A stretch of DNA of 6,786 nt from Bacteroidota bacterium (GTDB lineage: Bacteria; Bacteroidota; Bacteroidia; NORP154). Shown one piece after another: positions 1-6,191 of the stretch; position 1 is the first letter of the stretch, and each line of letters begins with the position of its first letter. A program made the position numbers and the translations under genes. Under the pieces are notes generated by a model. It was not told where the DNA came from and did not search any database. It worked only from the letters and a program-made list of their open reading frames with translations. Location of the stretch: positions 1 through 6,786 of the forward strand of contig NVRZ01000174.1 in NCBI GenBank assembly GCA_002401055.1. Reading direction: 5' to 3'.

Positions 1-50
1 ATATTCTCTACGAAGACACCCTTAACGAATATGTTTACCAGATCTAACAT
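1..50 (-). CDS. nqrE: NqrE, Na+-translocating NADH:quinone oxidoreductase subunit E (N-terminal 16 codons only)
   Basis: This is the start of an ORF that runs off the left edge. The ATG is at 48-50, directly abutting the TAA stop of nqrD at 51-53. The 16 visible residues (MLDLVNIFVKGVFVEN) match the conserved NqrE N-terminus, where a short helix ending in a 'VK-x-[IV]F-[VI]EN' pattern leads into the first membrane segment. In the family, NqrE is an integral membrane subunit that pairs with NqrD and shares an intramembrane [2Fe-2S] centre. Its ligand cysteines would lie beyond the window edge, so they cannot be checked. The zero-nucleotide junction implies translational coupling to nqrD. The identification rests on a short match plus its exact place in the nqrA-B-C-D order; RnfA, a homologue, is excluded by that context. 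Confidence 0.88.
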   Translation of the reverse strand, partial: MLDLVNIFVKGVFVEN

Positions 51-743
51 TTAGTTTTCTTCAATAAGTTTAGGATTCCGAGCGCGCTGTACCCATATGA
101 TTAATCCCACCACTATTAATGCAAAAGGAGGTAGAATCATCAAATTGTTATTTGCATAACCCATATCGTAAAATAATTGAGGGATTACTTGAAAACCAAG
201 CAGTTCTCCAGAACCAAACAGCTCCCGTACCACTGCAACAATAACCAGGATTAGCCCATAGGAAGCGCCGTTTCCAAGTCCGTCAAGTAAGGAAGGCCAT
301 GGCTTATTCGCCAATGCAAATGCCTCTAGCCTTCCCATAATAATACAGTTGGTGATGATCAGTCCAACAAATACGGATAATTTTTTGCTCACATCGTAAG
401 CAAAGGCTCTCAGTACCTGATCTACTAAAATTACCAGAGCAGCAACGATAACCAGTTGTACAATAATCCGGATGCGATTTGGAATAGTGTTTCGAAGCAG
501 TGAGATAATAACGTTTCCAAAGGCAAGCACCGCAATAACAGATAAGCTCATAACAATTGCTTGCTCAACCTGAACCGTGATTGCCAACGCTGAACAAATT
601 CCCAATACCTGTACGGTAATCGGGTTATCGTCATCCATCGGATCGCTAAGTAGTCGCTTATTCTTCTTAGAGAAGAGCGGCTCTTTTGGCTCAGTAAGCT
701 TTTCGGCTACTTGTGGTTCTGCAGCTATTTCCTCTGTACCCAT
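51..743 (-). CDS. nqrD: NqrD, Na+-translocating NADH:quinone oxidoreductase subunit D
   Basis: A 230-residue integral membrane subunit of Na+-NQR, homologous to RnfE. Recognisable blocks are DDDNPITVQVLGICSALA (about 37-54), IPNRIRIIVQ (about 87-96), KLSVFVGLIITNCIIMGR (about 121-138) and DGLGNGASYG (about 154-163). About six hydrophobic segments are visible between residues 43 and 218. Cys50 and Cys133 sit in the two conserved positions that, together with two NqrE cysteines, hold the intramembrane [2Fe-2S] cluster in the family (Cys29 and Cys112 in Vibrio numbering, both shifted by 21). The protein has a roughly 20-residue charged N-terminal extension relative to the Vibrio protein. The chosen ATG overlaps the nqrC stop (TAATG), which supports this start over the internal Met36. 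The downstream stop abuts the nqrE start. No strong Shine-Dalgarno sequence is visible, so re-initiation from nqrC translation is likely. Confidence 0.96.
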   Translation of the reverse strand: MGTEEIAAEPQVAEKLTEPKEPLFSKKNKRLLSDPMDDDNPITVQVLGICSALAITVQVEQAIVMSLSVIAVLAFGNVIISLLRNTIPNRIRIIVQLVIVAALVILVDQVLRAFAYDVSKKLSVFVGLIITNCIIMGRLEAFALANKPWPSLLDGLGNGASYGLILVIVAVVRELFGSGELLGFQVIPQLFYDMGYANNNLMILPPFALIVVGLIIWVQRARNPKLIEEN

Positions 744-1480
744 TATTTTACAGTATTGAAATAAGATTCATAAACCTTTAAAGTTCTTCCCAACATTTCT
801 GTTACACCATTACTGGTTATCGTTCCACCAGTAATTGCATCTACTCCATGTAAATCTTCTGGCCTTGCTCCGCCTTTCTTAACTTTAATAGACACGAAGT
901 TACCGCTTTCATCAAAAAGGTGTTCACCAGGGAATTGAGCCTGAAATTCGGCAGTGTTTATTTCGGCGCCTAGACCTGGCGTTTCCTTGTCATGATCAAA
1001 GCTAGCACCATACACTGTATTTAAATCGCTTTCCAGGGCAACATATCCCCATATTGGTCCCCATAACCCAGAACCAATCATCGGAATCACATAATAAGTT
1101 TCTCCATCTTTTTCGCAGATGTAAACTGGGTACTTTCTTTCATCGACATCCAATGCCTTAAATTCTTTCTTGGTATTGATATTGAATGCGTCTGCCTTGT
1201 TCATATTATCAATCGCTTCCTCACTCTCCCAGATCACTTTCGATGAGTAATCTAACACCACACGCCTTTTTACATATTCTCCAAATCTACCAGGTGCTTC
1301 CGCTCTGCTACAATTGACATTAATTGTCTTTAGAATGTTCTGCATCTTTTCCTCGCTTACATTCTTTTGCTGAAAAGGCTTGAGGTTAATAGAAGCCAGT
1401 GCCAACAATGTAGCCACAACCACTACCATTACTGTAGCAAATACAAAGGTAAAACCGTTTCCGTTTTTGTCGAAAGCCAT
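743..1480 (-). CDS. nqrC: NqrC, Na+-translocating NADH:quinone oxidoreductase subunit C, FMN-binding
   Basis: A 245-residue subunit with one N-terminal membrane helix (about 10-32, FTFVFATVMVVVVATLLALA) and an extracytoplasmic FMN-binding domain. Family landmarks are SGLWGPIWGYVALE (about 137-150), ETPGLGAEI (about 166-174) and the C-terminal flavinylation motif DAITGGTITSNGV (214-226). FMN is expected to be attached to Thr220 by a phosphoester bond, made by the ApbE flavin transferase, which is not in this window. The usual motif is [ST]GAT; here it reads TGGT, so Gly219 replaces the alanine. The ATG is one nucleotide after the nqrB TAG, and the TAA stop overlaps the nqrD ATG by one base. 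In the complex NqrC passes electrons between the Fe-S centre of NqrD/E and the FMN of NqrB. RnfG is a related alternative, but the flanking nqrB and nqrD settle the assignment. Confidence 0.96.
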   Translation of the reverse strand: MAFDKNGNGFTFVFATVMVVVVATLLALASINLKPFQQKNVSEEKMQNILKTINVNCSRAEAPGRFGEYVKRRVVLDYSSKVIWESEEAIDNMNKADAFNINTKKEFKALDVDERKYPVYICEKDGETYYVIPMIGSGLWGPIWGYVALESDLNTVYGASFDHDKETPGLGAEINTAEFQAQFPGEHLFDESGNFVSIKVKKGGARPEDLHGVDAITGGTITSNGVTEMLGRTLKVYESYFNTVK

Positions 1481-1481
1481 T

Positions 1482-2672
1482 CTAAGCAGTCTTGAGTCTC
1501 TTTAATCTTCTATTAATATTTGCTTGCACCACATAATGGTCAATTAAAGGTGCCATTACGTTCATAAATAGTATCGCCAACATCATTCCTTCTGGATATG
1601 CAGGATTGAAAACACGTATCATAATCGCTAAAAACCCAATAAGAAATCCGTAAATGAATTTACCGGTGTTTGTTTGTGTGGCTGTGACAGGATCTGTTGC
1701 CATAAACACTGCACCAAATGCAAAGCCGCCCATCACAAGTTGTGAAAGAGGAGGAACTGACATGAAAGGATTAAGGGAAAACGTATTAAAAATAAATGCC
1801 ATCACATAGCCACCTACAAAAACGGAAAGCATAACTCTCCAGCTACCAATGCCTGTGATCAGTAATATCGCCGCACCAATTAAGCAAGCAACAGTTGAAG
1901 TTTCCCCAACTGAACCTGGTATGTAGCCCATAAACATGTCCATAAAGGAAATTGGTTGTCCAGCTACAGAAGTGATTTTATCTCCATTTTCAATCGCTTG
2001 AGCTAAAGGAGTTGCTCCAGAATATCCATCCACAAGGGGCTGGTTGTTATCAGTAGCAGTATTCACCCATACAAAATCGCCCGACATCTTAGTAGGGTAC
2101 GCAAAGAATAAAAAAGCCCTTGCTGTAAGTGCTGGATTTAAAATATTCATTCCTGTGCCACCAAACACTTCCTTACCAATTATAACAGCGAAAATCGTAG
2201 CAATTCCAACCATCCACAATGGAACGTCAACAGGCATTACCAGAGGTATGAGCATGCCGCTCACAAGAAATCCTTCATTTACCTGCTCTTTCTTGATGAT
2301 AGCACCGATGAACTCTATGGTAAGACCAACGGAATAAGAAACAGCCACTATAGGCAGTACTTTAACCATTCCAAACAGCATCTTTTCCATCATTCCGGCT
2401 GCAACCTCTGTAAATTCTCCAAGGGCAAGATAATGCTGGTGCCCCGTGTTCCATATACCAAAGATTAGGCAAGGAATCATTGCCAAAACAACAGTGATCA
2501 TGGTCCGTTTTAGATCTATACCATCTCTTATATGAACACCTTTATTTGATCCATGAGCGGGAACAAACAAAAAGCTAGAAATTGCATCAAATGCAGGATA
2601 CATCTTTTCCAGCTTACCTCCTTCTTCAAAATGAGGTTTAATCGTCTCTAGTAAATTGCTCAGTAGTTTCAC
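1482..2672 (-). CDS. nqrB: NqrB, Na+-translocating NADH:quinone oxidoreductase subunit B
   Basis: A 396-residue polytopic membrane subunit, slightly shorter than the roughly 415-residue Vibrio protein. NqrB carries covalently bound FMN and riboflavin and forms the main sodium-translocating and quinone-interacting part of the complex; Bacteroidota generally use menaquinone. Landmarks are PHFEEGGKLEKMYPAFDA (about 13-30), a 'VNEGFLVSGMLIPLVMP' block (131-147), GKEVFGGTGMNILNPALTARAFLFF (166-190, quoted in part as a landmark), the flavinylation motif GYSGATPLA with Thr221 as acceptor, and ATDPVTATQT (325-334). The start is GTG at 2670-2672. It is preferred because the N-terminus aligns with the family and an AGAAG sequence lies just upstream; the nearby ATG at 2685-2687 is in another frame and hits a stop after five codons. 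The start lies 7 nt after the nqrA stop. Confidence 0.96.
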   Translation of the reverse strand: MKLLSNLLETIKPHFEEGGKLEKMYPAFDAISSFLFVPAHGSNKGVHIRDGIDLKRTMITVVLAMIPCLIFGIWNTGHQHYLALGEFTEVAAGMMEKMLFGMVKVLPIVAVSYSVGLTIEFIGAIIKKEQVNEGFLVSGMLIPLVMPVDVPLWMVGIATIFAVIIGKEVFGGTGMNILNPALTARAFLFFAYPTKMSGDFVWVNTATDNNQPLVDGYSGATPLAQAIENGDKITSVAGQPISFMDMFMGYIPGSVGETSTVACLIGAAILLITGIGSWRVMLSVFVGGYVMAFIFNTFSLNPFMSVPPLSQLVMGGFAFGAVFMATDPVTATQTNTGKFIYGFLIGFLAIMIRVFNPAYPEGMMLAILFMNVMAPLIDHYVVQANINRRLKRLKTA

Positions 2673-2679
2673 AGCTTCT

Positions 2680-4029
2680 TTAACATTCTCGTTGAACGGT
2701 TTCGATTCCTTCTCTTATCAAAGCTTGTACGTCAATTTTAGATGTACATACAAATTCACACAAAGCAAAGTCTTCTTCAGCCACTTCATAAATGCCCAAA
2801 TTTTCCATTTGCTCCACGTCACCGATCATAATTGACTTAATAAGATGAGTCGGATGAATATCCATGGGTAGTACTCGTTCGTATTCCCCTGTTACCACAT
2901 ATGCTCTTTTTTCTCCGTTAAGGCTAGAGTTTAATCTGTATTCTTTTCCAGCCATCAACCAGGTGAAGAAGGTCCGCGAAATACTAAACTTGTCGAACCC
3001 GGGTGCAATCCAACCTAAAAATTCGGGGTTTTCTACCTCTGGAATAGCTGTAATCTGGGTGTCATAAAAACCTAAATATCCATCTGAACTTATTTGCGTC
3101 CCTGTAAGTACGTTACCACTAATGTAGCGCAAGCTGCCCTCTTTCACATTGTCAGTCACCATATTTTTTATGGAAGCGCCGATAAGGGTTTTGTAATACT
3201 TGCCCTTAGAAACCTCGGATCCCGTTAGGGCCACAACTCTTGAAGCATTGTACCTGCCTTCAGAAAAAAGCCTCCCAACTATTAAAACATCCTGTGGCGT
3301 TAAATGCCAAACTATCTCACCTTTGTTAATCGGGTCTATGTGATGAATTTGTACGCCCACATTTCCTGCGGGATGAGGGCCTGTAAAGGTGTTAATTTGT
3401 ACGTTCTTAGAGTTTGTAAAAACCTTAGAAGCTGGAGTATTAGCTGAGACGTTCAGATGAACCTTACCCTCGGTAAGCTTGGCAATGGCGTTAAGACCTG
3501 TTTGAAACTCATCTCCATGGCCATGTAAAATAAAATCGTTATCTGGTGCGAGGGGTGCAGAATCAAATGCTGATATAAAAATCGCTTTAGGATTGTCATC
3601 CGGATTTGCTATTATATCAAAAGGGCGCTGAATAATAAGAGGCCATATTCCACTCTCAAGCAACTGATTAATAATCTCCTCTCGCGATAGGTCATCTGGA
3701 TTTGATTTCTTAAAAGGCGCATAACGGATTTCCTTATCCGCCAATATCTTGATCTCTAAAATCTTTCTCTTGTCTCCTCTTTTAATTTCAACTACTTCTC
3801 CACTTGTTGGAGAGGTAAACTTCACTTTTTCATTATCCTTGTCGAAGGCAATTTTACTCCCAGCAAGTACTTCATCACCAACTTTTACCGTAGGCCTCAT
3901 TCTAACACCCACAAAATCCGTTGGCTTTATTGCAACCGTTTCAGAAGCAGGGATTTCGGCGTACACTTTTTCCGCCTGACCTTTCAGTCGGATGTTCAAT
4001 CCTCTCTTAATTTTAACTGATGTGGACAT
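2680..4029 (-). CDS. nqrA: NqrA, Na+-translocating NADH:quinone oxidoreductase subunit A
   Basis: A 449-residue soluble subunit, near the family length of about 446, which sits on the cytoplasmic face of Na+-NQR. The N-terminal part (about 35-95) has the glycine- and valine-rich pattern of a lipoyl/biotinyl-like barrel-sandwich domain (VKVGDEVLAGSKIAF, then TSPTSGEVVEIKRG). The conserved block GPHPAGNVGVQIHHIDPI (217-234) is diagnostic for NqrA. The middle to C-terminal part corresponds to the SLBB-like and C-terminal domains and ends in the family-typical EEDFALCEFVCTSK (418-431), which holds a Cys-x3-Cys pair. It is the first gene of the minus-strand operon. The ATG at 4027-4029 follows an AGAGAATA stretch, a poor Shine-Dalgarno sequence typical of Bacteroidota. 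A TACTTTTG -7-like element lies 36 nt upstream. The subunit has no membrane segment. RnfC is excluded because no ferredoxin-type cysteine clusters are present. Confidence 0.96.
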   Translation of the reverse strand: MSTSVKIKRGLNIRLKGQAEKVYAEIPASETVAIKPTDFVGVRMRPTVKVGDEVLAGSKIAFDKDNEKVKFTSPTSGEVVEIKRGDKRKILEIKILADKEIRYAPFKKSNPDDLSREEIINQLLESGIWPLIIQRPFDIIANPDDNPKAIFISAFDSAPLAPDNDFILHGHGDEFQTGLNAIAKLTEGKVHLNVSANTPASKVFTNSKNVQINTFTGPHPAGNVGVQIHHIDPINKGEIVWHLTPQDVLIVGRLFSEGRYNASRVVALTGSEVSKGKYYKTLIGASIKNMVTDNVKEGSLRYISGNVLTGTQISSDGYLGFYDTQITAIPEVENPEFLGWIAPGFDKFSISRTFFTWLMAGKEYRLNSSLNGEKRAYVVTGEYERVLPMDIHPTHLIKSIMIGDVEQMENLGIYEVAEEDFALCEFVCTSKIDVQALIREGIETVQREC

Positions 4030-4064
4030 TTATTCTCTGTGGTGAGATACTCTAAAATTGCGCC

Positions 4065-4072
4065 CAAAAGTA
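4065..4072 (-). promoter_or_regulatory. Putative Bacteroidota -7 element for the nqr operon
   Basis: On the minus strand this reads TACTTTTG, an exact fit to the Bacteroidota -7 consensus TAnnTTTG. It would place the transcription start about 30 nt before the nqrA ATG. A TTG trinucleotide that could act as the -33 element is at 4089-4091 (minus strand), 16 nt away, slightly shorter than the usual spacing of around 19. The octamer is only six fixed bases in AT-rich DNA, so a chance match is possible. Its position in the divergent spacer, directly upstream of the first operon gene, supports it. Confidence 0.5.
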
Positions 4073-4155
4073 ACAAATTTTTAAGATTCAAATTGCTTTT
4101 TGAAATATTTTAGACAAAGGCCTGTTTATGAGCAATGACTACATGGTTAAACCTA

Positions 4156-4163
4156 TATCTTTG
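4156..4163 (+). promoter_or_regulatory. Putative Bacteroidota -7 element for the Plug gene
   Basis: This reads TATCTTTG, an exact fit to the Bacteroidota -7 consensus TAnnTTTG. It lies 48 nt before the ATG of the Plug-type gene, which would give a 5' leader of about 40 nt. No clear TTG sits at the expected -33 distance (around 4131-4137); TTTATG at 4125-4130 is the nearest weak candidate. This makes it a promoter with a good -7 element and a poor -33 element. Confidence 0.5.
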
Positions 4164-4211
4164 TAAGGGTAAATCTGATTTGGCACAATCTTTAAAGCTC
4201 CCATTACATCT

Positions 4212-5549
4212 ATGATCCACAAATATTTGATAGTGCTTTTAATGCTGCTGACCTATTTTTCCCATGGTTTCGCCCAAAAGGGGAAAAAGACGGTGGGGCT
4301 CACGAATAATGATACCGCTCAGGTGGATGAATATTTTGGTGGCAGCTTTCTGAGGTTTGACGATTTTGTTTATGATAAAAACATCAAAACTTCAATGCTC
4401 TATAGAAATGGTTGGCCCTTATCATCTCCAATTATGGAATTGCATACTGGAGAGGAATTAAAATTGTCATTTGATGATCTATCTCAGGAGATTAGAAGTT
4501 ATTATTATACTGTTAAGCATTGCTCAAAAAACTGGGAGGAAACCGACATTATGGAGATGGACTACGTGGATGGGTTCATGGAAAATGAAATTACAGACTA
4601 TCGCTACTCTGTTAATACGCTTCAGGAGTACACTCATTTCAATTTAGTTTTTCCGAATGAAGACATGCGAATAAAACTATCGGGTAATTATTTATTGATT
4701 GTGTATGCGGATGGGAACAAAGAGAACCTGGTTCTTACCAAGAGATTTATGGTAGTTGAGCCAAGAGTAAATGTAATTCCCGTGGTGAAGCGAGCTACTT
4801 TATTGGATGATAGAAACTATAAGCAGGAGATAGATTTCACGATAATGCATGAGGGGTACATGATATCTGACCCTTATGGTGAGATTTATGTGGTGATAAC
4901 TCAAAACAACAGATGGGACAATGCTATTAGGGGCTTGCAGCCAGTTTTCATCAGATCTGATGAGCTAATTTATGATTATGACAGAGAAAATGTTTTTACT
5001 GCAGGAAATGAGTTTCGCCAATTTAGTATAAGAAGTTTCAGGTATAGGTCTGAAAAGGTGGCGGCTAACATTGTAGATTCGGCGTATAACCATGTGCACC
5101 TGCTTCCAGATCAGAGAAGGTCTTTTCTTAAATATTCAACGCAGTCCGACATCAATGGGAGATTCTTTATCAAAAATGAGGAAGGAAATGATGCCGAAGT
5201 TGACGCAGATTATGCCTACGTCTATTTTACTTTGCCTTATGATGCGCCTATGATCAATGGAGATATTTATTTGCTTGGCGATTTGAATAACTGGGTTTTG
5301 AATAAAACTTCGAAGATGGACTACAATTATGACAAAAAAAGCTACCAAAAAAGATTAATGCTTAAGCAGGGGTACTACGAGTATCAGTACGTTTATAAAG
5401 AAGATGGTCATGCGGCAGGAGATGAAACACTGGTTGAGGGCAGCCATTACGACACAGAAAATGAATACACTATTTATGTATACGACTCCTCATTGCGAAA
5501 TAATTATGACCGCTTGATTGCAGTAAAAAAGTTTGGAACTCGCTATTGA
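4212..5549 (+). CDS. Type IX secretion system Plug-type protein (DUF5103)
   Basis: A 445-residue secreted protein. It has an N-terminal signal peptide (MIHKYLIVLLMLLTYFSHGF, then AQ) with a likely cut after Ala21. The N-terminal half matches the DUF5103 family: LRFDDFVYDKNIKTSMLY (47-64), LKLSFDDLSQEIRSYYYT (83-100), KHCSKNWEETDI (102-113), YVDGFMENEITDY (118-130), YTHFNLVFPNEDM (140-152) and LSGNYLLIVY (156-165). In Flavobacterium johnsoniae a protein of this family, Plug, closes the periplasmic end of the SprA outer-membrane translocon when it is empty; that role is inferred here from family membership. Residues about 338-400 (YFTLPYDAP, GDIYLLGDLNNW, GYYEYQYVY) resemble a CBM48/AMPK-beta-type beta-sandwich. 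The gene diverges from nqrA and lies upstream of apaG. No Shine-Dalgarno sequence is visible. The ATG is chosen because it gives an immediate signal peptide. The family call is firm; the exact function is less so. Confidence 0.88.
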   Translation: MIHKYLIVLLMLLTYFSHGFAQKGKKTVGLTNNDTAQVDEYFGGSFLRFDDFVYDKNIKTSMLYRNGWPLSSPIMELHTGEELKLSFDDLSQEIRSYYYTVKHCSKNWEETDIMEMDYVDGFMENEITDYRYSVNTLQEYTHFNLVFPNEDMRIKLSGNYLLIVYADGNKENLVLTKRFMVVEPRVNVIPVVKRATLLDDRNYKQEIDFTIMHEGYMISDPYGEIYVVITQNNRWDNAIRGLQPVFIRSDELIYDYDRENVFTAGNEFRQFSIRSFRYRSEKVAANIVDSAYNHVHLLPDQRRSFLKYSTQSDINGRFFIKNEEGNDAEVDADYAYVYFTLPYDAPMINGDIYLLGDLNNWVLNKTSKMDYNYDKKSYQKRLMLKQGYYEYQYVYKEDGHAAGDETLVEGSHYDTENEYTIYVYDSSLRNNYDRLIAVKKFGTRY

Positions 5550-5602
5550 TTTGTTTTAAGCCTTTTTGCCTGATTGGAAAATGATCTCTTTTTTTGCATT
5601 TC

Positions 5603-5654
5603 TTCGTTATTTTTTCAAGCTGTAGCGACTGCTACACCTTTCAAAAATATCTCG
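5603..5654. repeat. Long imperfect palindrome downstream of the Plug gene
   Basis: A perfect 6-bp stem TGTAGC/GCTACA (5621-5626 and 5631-5636) around a GACT loop is the core of a longer inverted repeat. Reading outwards over arms 5606-5626 and 5631-5651, 17 of 21 positions pair, including a six-base run just outside two mismatches. Neither strand has a T-run immediately after the hairpin, so it is not a canonical intrinsic terminator. It lies in the 216-bp spacer (5550-5765) between the Plug gene and apaG, a stretch with no coding potential that I can support. It could be a processing or stability hairpin, a REP-like dispersed element, or a protein-binding site; the window holds only one copy. 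Confidence 0.6.
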
Positions 5655-5765
5655 AACTACAAAAAAATAGTTCATTTTTATCTAAACAAAATGACATAAA
5701 GCAACTTCATTGAATTATTTCATAATATTGTAGCAAATAAGGGCATTTTATATCAGTAAATAGAG

Positions 5766-6152
5766 ATGATAACAGAAGTTACAGAAGGGATAAAGATTTC
5801 AGTTGAAACAAAATTTCAACCTGATCATTCTGATGCTTCTACAAATATGTATTTGTTCTCTTACAGAATAACAATTGAAAATTGCGGATCGCAAACGGTA
5901 AAGCTAATAAGAAGACGCTGGTTAATTTATGATGCCAATGGCCTTATAAGAGAGGTTGAGGGGAAAGGCGTTGTGGGTGAACAGCCCGTGCTAAAGCATG
6001 GCGAAATTCACGAATATTCTTCTGCTTGCGATCTAAGTACAGAGATTGGGAAAATGCACGGTACTTATTTGATGGAAAGAGAAGACTCCAAGGAGAGATT
6101 TTATGTGAACATACCCGAATTTAAAATGGTTGTTCCTCACAGGCTTAATTAA
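5766..6152 (+). CDS. apaG: ApaG, DUF525 protein (Co2+/Mg2+ efflux-associated)
   Basis: A 128-residue protein close to the E. coli ApaG length of 125. Diagnostic stretches are YRITIENCGSQTVKLIRRRW (33-52), EVEGKGVVGEQPVLKHGE (63-80) with the glycine-rich GxGVVGxQP motif, YSSACDLSTEIGKMHGTYLM (84-103) and FYVNIPEFKMVVP (112-124). The family folds as a fibronectin type III-like beta-sandwich. It is linked to cobalt resistance and magnesium efflux in enterobacteria (corD), but the molecular function is poorly defined, so the role here is by homology only. There is no signal peptide, so it should be cytoplasmic. Unlike in enterobacteria it is not next to ksgA or apaH; it sits between the Plug gene and pruA. 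The ATG follows AGAG with little Shine-Dalgarno character. A TAATATTG sequence at 5723-5730 is a one-mismatch -7 candidate. The stop lies inside a 14-bp palindrome. Confidence 0.95.
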   Translation: MITEVTEGIKISVETKFQPDHSDASTNMYLFSYRITIENCGSQTVKLIRRRWLIYDANGLIREVEGKGVVGEQPVLKHGEIHEYSSACDLSTEIGKMHGTYLMEREDSKERFYVNIPEFKMVVPHRLN

Positions 6153-6155
6153 GCC
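6142..6155. repeat. Perfect 14-bp palindrome GGCTTAATTAAGCC at the end of apaG
   Basis: GGCTTAA is followed directly by its reverse complement TTAAGCC, and the apaG stop codon (6150-6152) lies inside it. With no loop it is better viewed as a dyad (a potential protein-binding site) than as a hairpin. No T-run follows, so it is not an intrinsic terminator. In AT-rich DNA a palindrome of this length may arise by chance, and no function can be assigned. Confidence 0.45.
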
Positions 6156-6191
6156 AATTATTCACTTTGTTAATATTTAATACTAATACTT

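Noticed and set aside
577..759. Open frame on the plus strand opposite the start of nqrD
   Set aside because: It is antisense to nqrD and the end of nqrC. The product is low-complexity and serine-rich, as expected from reading a gene backwards.
2044..2337. Open frame on the plus strand opposite nqrB
   Set aside because: It is fully antisense to the well-supported nqrB membrane protein and its translation shows no recognisable family. It is an open-frame shadow.
3749..3979. Open frame on the plus strand opposite the 5' part of nqrA (and a similar one at 2864-3067)
   Set aside because: Both are embedded antisense in nqrA, with no start context or homology that I can recognise.
4061..4280. Ten-base direct repeat CGCCCAAAAG at 4061-4070 and 4271-4280
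   Set aside because: The second copy is inside the Plug coding sequence at the signal-peptide junction and the first overlaps the nqr -7 element. There is no further similarity around them, so coincidence is the simplest reading.
5136..5348. Open frame on the minus strand inside the Plug gene
   Set aside because: It is antisense to a gene with clear family motifs over the same bases.
5589..5595. Run of seven T after the Plug gene as a possible intrinsic terminator
   Set aside because: No GC-containing stem immediately precedes it. The nearby palindrome lies downstream of the T-run, the wrong order for a plus-strand terminator.
5723..5730. TAATATTG as an apaG promoter -7 element
   Set aside because: It has one mismatch to TAnnTTTG and no TTG at the expected -33 distance, so it is too weak to list as a feature.
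6162..6169. TCACTTTG as a pruA promoter -7 element
   Set aside because: It has one mismatch in the important second position and no -33 partner at a suitable distance.
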